Assembly: GCA_949987565.1 (NCBI GenBank)
Contig: OX465113.1
Span: 1,952,264 to 2,016,263, forward strand
Reading direction: 5' to 3'
DNA: 64,000 nucleotides
Origin: Luidia sarsii
Lineage: Eukaryota > Echinodermata > Asteroidea > Paxillosida > Luidiidae
Made by a program: the position numbers and the translations under genes. How positions within the stretch are numbered: position 1 is the stretch's first letter; each line of letters starts with the position of its first letter. Below, in pieces: positions 24,201 to 33,000 of this stretch. Under the pieces are notes generated by a model, which had not been told where the DNA came from, searched no databases, and saw only the letters and a list, made by a program, of their open reading frames with translations.

Positions 24201-26550
24201 TGGCCGTTGCCGCAGCCAAGGAGAAGGAGGAGGAGACCACGAAGAGAACCCTGAATGCCCTCAACGACATGAGGATCAAGTTCCCTGGCAAGACGGACGA
24301 AGAAGCGGAGTGGATACTGGCCCAGGTACGGACAACCATTGGTCAATTTCATGCAGCCACTTAAGCACCAAAACTTGCTTTAGCATTGAAAAATTGTCCT
24401 GATAAGAATCAAGTTGCCAGCCCACTTTCCACTCTGATTTCATGAAAAACACGAATCCAGCAGGCCACGCCCACCATAACAACAGCCAAGCAACCGCGCA
24501 CATGCACACAACGTGTCACGTTTGCCCATTTGCTGTGCGCATCCACTACACGCCTGCAACCACCAAAAGCACTTCTCTCCGTTGGACTTTGGTTTTTGGA
24601 AAAAGCCAAAAATGTCCTCTCTTGCCAGGGTATCAAATTACAATGAAAATATAAACACCACTTGACCACAGTTAAGGATAAAACTCTGGTTTGTAAAGGA
24701 AGTGCCAAGGTACATACGAAACAAAAGTAAACACAACGTAAAGTGTGTAGTAAAGAATACAAAATTGTAAAACGTTATGTCGGACAAAATGGCGGCAATT
24801 TGTCGGACCTTAAATCCCGCGTTGTGATTATGTAGTCAATTTGTCAAGGGGCTTGGTCTACTGGATCGGTGTATTAAGCTGCCTCCTCCCCTCCGGCCTC
24901 CATAGCCCACACTGCAGTCCAACTCTGTAGACGTTCTCTCTCTCTCCCGCAGATCCAGGACAACTGGAAGTACCACAAGCCCCGGATAGCCTCCTACTGG
25001 CTGGTCAAGCTGGACTCAATCAAGCGGCGGAAGGTGGTGGACATTGTCCGCTCCAACGTCCGCGCCCTCCTCCAGCGCACCTGGCGCAGCAACGACATTG
25101 ACAACCTGCGGCTCTTCCGCATCTTCACCCGGGTCTTCAACCGGCTCCTCTGGAGTCACGGCCAGGGCCTGTGGAACTGCTTCTCCACTACGGGGTAAGT
25201 CCGTCCCACTGAGGGCAAAAAAAACCCCCAAAATAGTTCTGCTTCCGATTACATGGCATTTCACAATAGGGTAGGTAGGTAGGTAGGTAGGGATTGTTAC
25301 CAAAAAAATGGGTTCAATATTTGACCCCATAGACCTGTGTGTTACATCCAGCCAAAACACGAACAGCCTGAAACCCCATCGGGGAATCAAACCTAACGTC
25401 AATTCAAGTTCTACTTCCGATTACATGGCGTTTCAAAATAGGGTAAGTAGGTAGGTAGGGATTGTTAAATTCTTTTTGGCCAATATTAGACCCCATAGAC
25501 CTGTGAGTTACATCCAGCCAAAGCGCGAACAGCCTGAAACCCCATCGGGGAATCAAACCAAACGTCAATTCCAACTTGAAAACATGTCAATTTGTTCCCT
25601 TGGGAGTAACTCCAGGAAAATGATGTCTCCCTTTCAACTGAAGACAGACTTCTGGTTTAAAAAAAAAAAAAAAAAATCCCAAAGGACTACTGGAAACACA
25701 AATGCACCCATTTTTCCTCCGGCAGTAATTCCTGGGAGATGATCTTCAGCAAGAGTTCGGACGTCATCTCCGGCACCGAGATGAGCTGCTGTCGACGCAT
25801 CGTGCAGCTGTGCCGCGACTGCCTCCTCATCGTCTACCAGTTTGCTGCCGATGCCAAGAGCCAGGGCCCCTCCACGGGCGACGGACCATCTCAGAGGTCA
25901 GTGGCAGTCAAGCTTTGGCCCGGCACCGTGGGATTCGTAGCGATTTAGGAGTAGCAGCTCAAATTAGATACAATTGAAAGATTTGCATCGTGGAAGCCAG
26001 GGATGTATCCCAAAACTGCTCATTTTTATCTGTTAAAACCCTAAAAACTGAAGTGCGCCTGCACTCCTGCCGTGAATCTTGGTCACGTAAGCGCTCACTC
26101 GCAGTCGCATCTCTCGGTCATGTAAACACTCACTCGCAGTGATTTTCAGGAAATGACTTTGTCGGTCACTTACATCCCTGGGAAGAAGTACAATGTGGAA
26201 AGCTTGTAGTGACACCATGTATCTGATGTTTGTAAAGTAGGGCTTTCTGCTTTTGTGTGTGTGTGAAATTCTTACAATTTGACGTGCATGTACAAACGTC
26301 AAACAGCCTGTTTAAACAGCCTGTGAAAATAAATAGCAAAAGAAAGTTGACAGTGAAGGGATTTGATCCCAAGATCTTGGGCATAATGAACCGTTTGATC
26401 TGATTATTTTCCTTGTGTAGACCTATTGGGAACAGGCCTTCCAGCCTGCGCATGAGCACCTGGAACCAGGTAGGCAGCCCCACCATCATGACGCCCATTA
26501 GCCAGCGCATGTCCCGCCTCTACCCAACCATGCCCATGGACAACTCCTGA
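18280..26550 (+). CDS. TTLL7: tubulin polyglutamylase TTLL7
   Basis: Exons: 18280-18394, 18621-18678, 19160-19291, 19574-19732, 20079-20295, 20766-20930, 21454-21612, 21930-22118, 22640-22897, 23190-23267, 23380-23763, 24191-24325, 24953-25194, 25726-25896, 26421-26550. All junctions are GT/AG, phases agree, total 863 aa (human about 887). It ligates glutamate to tubulin tails, mainly beta-tubulin, on microtubules. The TTL core (about residues 37-345) contains the ATP-binding FIVKPANGSMGNG, YKFDLRVYVL, HLTNYSINK (233-241) and the metal-binding EINRAPSFGTD (335-345). A cationic segment follows (SDKRRGMAAQKAEAQKR, then KRKQELKEKL), as in the TTLL7 microtubule-binding region. Exon 11 encodes a low-complexity Ser/Arg/Gln linker with a glutamine run. 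The C-terminal module (WKYHKPRIASYWLVKLD, LLWSHGQGLWNCF) is particular to TTLL7 and separates it from TTLL4/5/6. The start ATGG sits in a good context in a Lys-rich leader, as in vertebrates. Confidence 0.95.
18752..18942. mobile_element. Tc1/mariner-pogo type MITE in TTLL7 intron 2
   Basis: The left end CAGTTGAACGGCGCT continues into ATAACGAAC. The right end is its inverted match (GTTCCACTG outermost, with about 75-80% identity over 24 bp). Both ends are flanked by TA, the expected target duplication of Tc1/mariner and pogo elements. An internal GTTCGTTATAGC block is complementary to the left arm. At about 190 bp it has no transposase. Confidence 0.7.
19040..19110. repeat. GACGTTTCG-family hairpin 50 bp upstream of TTLL7 exon 3
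   Basis: CAGCAGGACCTTTCAATACT faces GGAAGGTCCTTCTTTGATCA and then AAACGTCAGGCCCTCT, a shortened hairpin. It lies within the polypyrimidine/branch-point side of the intron preceding exon 3 (19160). Confidence 0.75.
19878..19940 (-). repeat. GACGTTTCG-family repeat in TTLL7 intron 4
   Basis: CTTTGAGAAAGGCCCTGCTA, then GGATCGAAACGTCAGGCCCT. A single arm inside a short intron (19733-20078). Confidence 0.85.
21205..21400 (+). repeat. truncated tRNA-derived SINE in TTLL7 intron 6
   Basis: CCACGCAAAACCAGAGGTCT and the B-box-like GATTCAAGTCC match the 3' half of the tRNA head of the SINE at 13915. The tail has GTCAGTTTCTCCTTTAAATT. The A-box half is missing. Confidence 0.65.
22187..22545 (+). repeat. 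20-21-bp minisatellite in TTLL7 intron 8
   Basis: About 17 head-to-tail copies of GAGCATTCAGGCAAAGCACT with an optional extra T and a few substitutions (GCGCT, GCAAT, GCACTCAGG). It ends about 95 bp upstream of exon 9 (22640). The array is very homogeneous, so copy number may be polymorphic. Confidence 0.95.
23885..24130. repeat. degenerate GACGTTTCG-family tandem pair in TTLL7 intron 11
   Basis: Two related blocks (about 23885-23995 and 24040-24130) each contain CAGGACCTTTCTT, GTCAAGCCC.CTAGATTT and ACTACCAGGCTG. They look like decayed, locally duplicated copies of the family. Confidence 0.6.
25233..25565 (+). repeat. 172-bp tandem duplication in TTLL7 intron 13
   Basis: Two copies, period 172 bp: TTCTGCTTCCGATTACATGG at 25238 and TTCTACTTCCGATTACATGG at 25410. 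Each has a (TAGG)n run, GACCCCATAGACCTGTG and CCTGAAACCCCATCGGGGAA. Further fragments occur at 9940-10020 and near 26850. Confidence 0.85.
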
Positions 26551-27358
26551 TGCAATCAGTAGCAGCCTTGAGAGGAGACTAACGGACCACACGCCACCGG
26601 TACTCTGCCTAGGGCCGCCCACACTTCAGTATGCACTGTGTCCCAGTGTCGGGCACCGGTGGGTGCAGACATCTACTCAGGCCAATGTATGTACTCCCTT
26701 AAGACAAACTGCAGAGGGCAATATTTCTTGCTATATATGATAGCATTTCAAGCTTTGTTGAGTGTGTGAGCTAAGGCTAAGGCTTTGTCCTCACTCATTG
26801 GCTATGACTTCTAGTTGCACACAAACCTAAGGAGGCTGCACATGAGCCAGTCCCCATAGACCTGTGCGTTACATCCAGTCAAAGCCGCTGCATTGGGACA
26901 TTAGCCTAAGTCCAGTAACTTAAAGGTATGCATAAAGGTCACAAGCGCACAAATCAATATTCCTAACCAGTGAAAATACTAGTATGCTAATAACTGCTTG
27001 ATCTTCTGCCAGTTTTTTGTTGTTAGGGGCTTGCTTTTAGTGAAATTTTTGAAATAGTGCCACGGCTGAAAAGCATTTTCTTAATACATGGCTCTGATTA
27101 CTAGTGTGTGAAATCTGACAATGCCTCATTATATGTATAAATGAACTATGCCATTGTCTTATGTTTTTTTGTAACATTTTGCCAGTCTTTCAAATGTACA
27201 TGCCTATAGAAAAGTTAAACAAAAAAAGAAGATATTTTTGGGTTACTAAGAGATTTGAAATTATCAGTTTTGTGATATATTATTTTAACAGTTGAAAGTA
27301 GTATGCAGGTTTGTGGGTACAGCACGTACTTGTAGTAGCTTCATGAGAGGTTTTGGGG

Positions 27359-27374
27359 GGTTCTGAAAAGAACC
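27359..27374 (-). repeat. perfect 16-nt palindrome resembling a histone 3' stem-loop on the minus strand
   Basis: GGTTCTGAAAAGAACC reads on the minus strand as a 6-bp stem with a TTTC loop, close to the histone mRNA 3' stem-loop consensus. It sits at the start of a repeat-like stretch (27359-27450) similar to 11285-11370, which carries an imperfect version. No histone reading frame is adjacent. Confidence 0.5.
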
Positions 27375-27584
27375 GGTGAATGTGGGCTGGACGTTCGGTA
27401 GTATGCTCGGGCCGTCGTCAGGAGAGTTGAAAAGTTGTTCACATGTCAAGTAGTGTATGTATATATGCCTGTACATATTTGCCTATTCTGGTAGAAGGGT
27501 GGAGTAATGCATCATAAATGGTTGTGTATAAATGTTTGCATGTCTTAATTAAAAGAAAACGGGAAATGACTACAGTAATATATG

Positions 27585-27815
27585 CAAAAATGTTGCAAAG
27601 TGCTGACTGATTAAAGTGACTCAAATGTAAATATCAAAAAATTAGGAGGGCCCAGATATTTTGATCCTAGCAGGATCTTTCTCAAAGGGAAAAAACTTTG
27701 ACTGGACCTTTCCAGTCAAAGTTTTCTTTGCCATTTTTTTTTTTTTCAAATGCCTTTGAGAAAGGTCCTGCTAGGATCTAAACGTTGGGCCCTCCTAATT
27801 TTTAATAAAAGAAAA
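27585..27815. repeat. GACGTTTCG-family element, full hairpin
   Basis: The left arm runs from CAAAAATGTTGCAAAGTGCT to GATCCTAGCAGGATCTTTCT. The right arm is TTTGAGAAAGGTCCTGCTAG, then a GGGCCCTCCTAATTTTTA end. An AATAAA (27804) lies at the right terminus. An inner second palindrome (AACTTTGACTGGACC / CCAGTCAAAGTT) sits in the loop. Confidence 0.85.
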
Positions 27816-28421
27816 TGTGGGGAAAAATGGTGTAGGCTGTCTGTGCAGGGGAAGGTGGTCCCATTTTTTTTAAGTGGAACAATTTATGGAGATGGTAGGG
27901 ACAATTTTGTTGGAAACAGGAATTGGAGCCTAGACCTGGTTAAACGAACCATTATGTGTGTAACCTGCTATGCAAACATTTATCACTTGTATTTATGCTG
28001 AAGGAACTTAGTACATAATGTATAGCATCTGTAAAAGATTTTATTTGTAAGAACAAAATCTGCAATACATTTGCAGAAGAGCTAGACAAGTCATAATGTT
28101 ACATTTTTAAATAAATATCTTGAAAAGAAATTTTGAATTGCTTCTCATCTCAAAGCCTTTTCTTCCAACAAAATTTCTTATTTTTTTTTTTAAAGATATT
28201 GGCGAATCAGTTTGTTAAAAAAAAAAATTCTTGTAATGCAGCTGTCCTGATATTTTTTAATCACAACATTTTTTATGAAAATGAAATGAGACATTCCATT
28301 TTTGTATTTTCAAAATTATATTTGCATATGTTATGATTTTACAGGTTGAGCGGTGTATTTAGTTCATTATCGGTACAGAATTAAAGGAAGTGCTAATTTT
28401 GTCTAGTTCTAGAGTAAAACT

Positions 28422-28725
28422 GCTTACTGACTGAAATGACTAAAATGCATTGCAAATAATTATCATAATATAAGGTGTGCCTCTGACGTTTCGTCTATTT
28501 CGAAAAAAAATAACTCTGGTGTCAAAATACTGTTTCATGCCTTCATTGTGTGGGTTTTATGCCCAGACCTAGCTGTGGCTGGTACCGGGTGTGTTCCTGT
28601 GAAGTGTCTAGAGGCCTTGATTCAATGGAGGCAAGGGCTTAGTTTGGCAGCAAGTTCTCTTACAAGTTGCCTTTGAGAAAGGTCCTGCTGGGAGCGAAAC
28701 GTCAGGCCCTCTAACTTTTTTGAGA
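28422..28725. repeat. GACGTTTCG-family element with separated arms
   Basis: Left terminal block AACTGCTTACTGACTGAAAT leading to CTCTGACGTTTCG, about 150 bp of unique sequence, then the right arm GAGAAAGGTCCTGCTGGGAG and GCGAAACGTCAGGCCC. Confidence 0.7.
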
Positions 28726-28799
28726 TATTATTATTTATTTGTGCCATTTAATTTACAACACATACAATTAGATGGGCAAGGGAGAGACACAAGCCATAA

Positions 28800-28880
28800 C
28801 AATTGCTGCGAGTAGGCGTAGCCTGAGCCCAAGCCTGATTCGTGAATCATGGATTCGGGAAGGGTCCAGGCCGTAGCCAG
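28800..28880. repeat. fragment of GCCTGAGCC/GGCTCAGGC repeat family
   Basis: TAGCCTGAGCCCAAGCCTGA with a nearby self-complementary GATTCGTGAATCATGGATTC. The same words occur in the cluster around the second PLPPR-like gene (56640-61245). Confidence 0.5.
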
Positions 28881-29713
28881 TAGCAATAGCCATAGCCTTT
28901 TACTGCCCATATGCAAGCATGCTATTACCAGCCACACGACTGGACACGCCGTGCAGGCTATCACTGTAGTCTCCTCTCCAGTCCACATTTGAAGGTGGCG
29001 TGTTTTTTTCTTCTCGTCGTGTATGTCTCATTATTTTAATATGATATGAATCATATTCGATTCTCAGTAGTTTTTGTACTTCAGTGAGGATCTGGATTAG
29101 AAACAGCAACTTTGCGAGAAAAAAAAATAAAAAAAATTATATAAACAACAAAAGTGATATTGTTGCTGTATATTGTACTCTGCACTTGCTCTAGTAAATC
29201 ATCTTTGTGAACATTGTTCTTGCATTTGTACTCGGATGAGCAAAAAAAGCCCCGGCATTTCAAATCTAACTATTAGTATTAGCTTTTTTGCCCAGTACTC
29301 ATGGTGAATAATACATTTCTGTGTACTCATGGAACAGTAGTAGTGACACCACCACAGAAACATGTGATTTGTAGCCAATTTGAAATGTATAACAGTTCCA
29401 AAAGGCTCCATCTGGAAGACTTACACAAACCAGGGAAAACATTTAAATATTGGAATTAAAATGAAGTCTTTTAAATTTGTCTGTTTCTAACTTTTGCCTG
29501 CATGGGAAAGGTTTTCCCAGGTAATTTTATATCCTTTTTTAAAGCCAAAAAACTACACTAACTATTCATAAGTACATGTACATGTATATGTACTAGTATC
29601 GAGTTCTTTGCCAGAAATTTAGTTGGCACTTGTCAAGCTATTTTAGACCCTTGATTTTATATTTGTATTTTATTCTTTTCATCATGTTGGGTCTTTAATG
29701 TTTACTTACCAGG

Positions 29714-29719
29714 AATAAA
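29714..29719 (+). promoter_or_regulatory. candidate distal poly(A) signal of TTLL7
   Basis: AATAAA in GGAATAAACC, the last canonical hexamer before the ATP6V0B gene. Earlier hexamers at 27804 and 28110 are alternatives, and the first of these belongs to a repeat. Confidence 0.3.
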
Positions 29720-30098
29720 CCTTTGATTCGAAGCTATATGGTCCATGTGCCTGTCCGGACTCCGTGCTAATTTCCTGTGAATTGTTTTCCCCATTGATAA
29801 TAATTATGTGTTGTGCCTAAAATCCCTTTTGGCATTGAAACACCTGGTAGGGAAGACTACGGTTTTTACGTCATGTCACGGGTTTAACTGGCTGGTTCCC
29901 AGACTCACACCGACCACCCAATACAGTTCTAAGACGGCTGCCTATTATTTCCGCTCGGGGGAAATGACTCAAATCTGGCTCTCGGTACCAGTCTGCAGCA
30001 GATATCATTCGCTACTTTCCTACCGAATGGAAATGTAGGGAAGGTCCTTTCTTCATATTTTTTCGTACTTAGTTGTAGTTCAGAGCATACCGACAAAG

Positions 30099-33000
30099 AT
30101 GAGTTACGCTTTGTATGGTTCGACCGGGCTAGTCTCGGCAGTGGTCACCGGAATATGTAAGTATTTCCCGTCGCCTTTTGGTAAAATAGCAATGAGTTAT
30201 GTGGCCTTTTCGAGATGAACCTTACAATTTTGCAATATTAATGATTATGCTACGACATTTGTCCGAGTAACTTGCGGCATAACGGGTTCTTTATTTCAAA
30301 AGTTAGAGGGCCTGACGTTTCGATAGGCTATACTATAGCAGGATCTTTCTCAAAGACTTTGCCTTTGAGAAAGGTCCCGCTAGTGCTAGGATCGAAACGT
30401 CAGGTCATTTTACTTGAGCATTTTGCAACATTTTTTTTATTAACTTTGGGATCTTTATTTATTCGATCATCATCATGTACCAACGCCCAATGCATGCACG
30501 ATTGAGGCAGTTGTGTTGAGGCTTTCCTGTAAGTGAGAGTCATTTCCATTACCAAACGATAAAGAGACCTTTTCCCACATAAAGTAATGATTCAATCAAC
30601 CTTTTCGATGTTTGCAAAGCATGATGGATTCATTGGTATACCGGTAGATGACAAACTCGCCAAACTTGACTCAATAACAGGAGAGCAAAAATATAAGCTG
30701 AACAATTTGCAGTTTGTGTGCTTTATATTCATAATTAACTTTACGCAGTGGCTGTTGTTACGGCAGTCGTCCGTGTGGTTCCCCGACTTCACAGTATTTG
30801 TCAGAATGATTAGCTCTTGGAACCAGACTATCACTCAGCTAATAGACTGGTTCAACCAGCCTGCAATGCTGACGAAATACAATCAAGTCAGGGAACCATA
30901 CGGACGACTGCCGTAACAACAGCCACTGCGTTAACTTTAATTCAGATGAGTGAATTTTGGGTTTGTTTTCGTTGAAATGAATTTAATGCCTTTATATTTT
31001 GGACCCACGCTTTGTGTTTGTAAACTGTATTATATCATATACGTTTTTGTTAATGATAGTATTGATACATGGATTTTTAGTTGGTGAGAAGGATTTTGAG
31101 TTGCTGAGAATGTTTTTCAGGGTTTGCCCTGCTCAATGTGTTATATTTCATAATGCAGTAACTTTATTTGAATTCTTAAAGCTTTCCATAGGGTTAGCAA
31201 TGTCTTTGGAAACCAAATTTGGGTACAGGTTCTCTATACACAGACAGGGTTATTACGATATCAGTCAGGCCCAAATGTAGCCAACTGATACAGGAAATGA
31301 TGAGGATTTTGTCCGAGTGTATGATCCCACAGCTCAATATAGTAGCAGTGGCCTGGAGGGATGCTTGCCTGAAATGAGGAAGTTTGGGGTTTCTGCCTTA
31401 CTTGACAAATCAGACTGATGCCATGAACAAAACAGCATTGATAGTCAGTGGTCGGAAGTCCGGGCTTCAGGCAGTTTCCATACTGAAGTTTGTCCTTCAC
31501 TTTTAAATTTCCTATGGCCTCTAGTAATACCCAAATGATCAGTGGGCGAATGTTCCTGAATCCTTGTACCATACAAAAAGCTTCATCTGAACACAAGCTG
31601 GACAGATGTTTAGTATCTTTGATTTTCCTTTGCTTCTTTTCTTGATAGTTCTCGGATACCTGTTGACAGGCCAACTCCATCGTCTGGATTTTGGCTGGTA
31701 AGTAGCAGAACAGGAGTGGAAACGAGCAAAGGAGACTATCATATTGTCCATTCTTCTCTGTATGTACTTTCTATTACTGCTCTGTGCCAAATGAGATTAA
31801 AAAATACCCATTGTAAATCACTTGATGGCATGTAAACAGTGGTCTTGCAATCGGTCTATTGCGTATGAGAGGATGACACTTTATCCATCATGTTGTTTTC
31901 AGGTTACTGGTGTCTATCTCTCCCATGATGTGGGCCAACATGGGCATTGCCTTCTCGATAGCACTGTCTGTCGTGGGAGCAGCATGGTAGGTTCCTTTCT
32001 GTCCATTTCAATGTCAATTGAACCAAACTCATCACATTCAAAGATGCATGGTATGGCAGCACATTATGACCTATTGTATTTCAATGTAACTATTAAAAAA
32101 AAAAATGAGGCTAACACAAAAACTGTTGCAAACTGCTCACTGACTAAAATTACCTGCAATACATAAATATCAAAAGTTAGAGGGCCTGAATGAGGCGTGA
32201 GCTTTGCGGAGTGACAGCCACTTCGTCAGATACACTGAAGGAGGACAGGAAGGGTCCAAACAAAAGGCTGGTAGCTATGAGGCACCAGTTAATCCTTGTA
32301 TAAGGCAAGGAAACAACGGTCTTGCTCTGGTTCCTTTGGGTCTAACCCTGGGTGCTTTGAACACTCGCAGGCACAACTGGGGATTGGAAGAAGATTGATG
32401 CACCACACATAACGATGGGACTAAGGCTGTGCAAAATCGGGTATTTGAGGAATTGGATACCCGAACTCCAAAAATGGAACCGGGTATCCGATGCCTTCGG
32501 TCGGGTTTCGGTTACCCGGGTTTTCTGCCCAGCCCTAGATGGGACTGCCTATATTTTTGTCCAGCTTGTTAGGGGACCGGCCATCAACTTGACAAATGTC
32601 CAACTGTCATTTCCCTGCCGCCAGGCTGCGGCTAAGCTTGACCCCCTGACCCATTAGCTGTGCCTTTTTGTGTGCTCCTATCCAGGGGGATTTTCACCAC
32701 CGGAACGAGCATCGTCGGAGGTGGGGTCAAAGCGCCCAGGATCCGGACGAAAAACCTTATAAGGTGAGTGACAATCCCAATAAGGCAAGGGGCATACCGT
32801 GTAATGCCGGTGATAGAGGACATGAGGTCCTTGATGGTCCTTACATATCAGGATTTTTCCCTAGCGTTTGAAGAGTCTTTAACGGCAACTGATGAGTTTG
32901 GATAGGGAATGAGACTTAAGCTCTGTAATGTGTGCATGTGCAATCAGGGAAAACCCTCACCTTGCACATGGCAAACTGCCATTGCGTGTGTGCTGATTCT

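Larger units (their letters stand above)
26551..30098. other. TTLL7 3' UTR/downstream region and ATP6V0B promoter
   Basis: No coding exon is visible. AATAAA occurs at 27804, 28110 and 29714. The last is followed by CCTTTGATTCG and is the last hexamer before ATP6V0B, so the 3' UTR could run to about 3.2 kb, or end earlier. Three repeat fragments lie inside. The ATP6V0B promoter must lie in roughly 29850-30098. No TATA box was evident. Confidence 0.5.

Noticed and set aside
30587..30916. Open frames of 80-109 codons on both strands
   Set aside because: They overlie the hairpin MITE in ATP6V0B intron 1 and arise from its symmetry.
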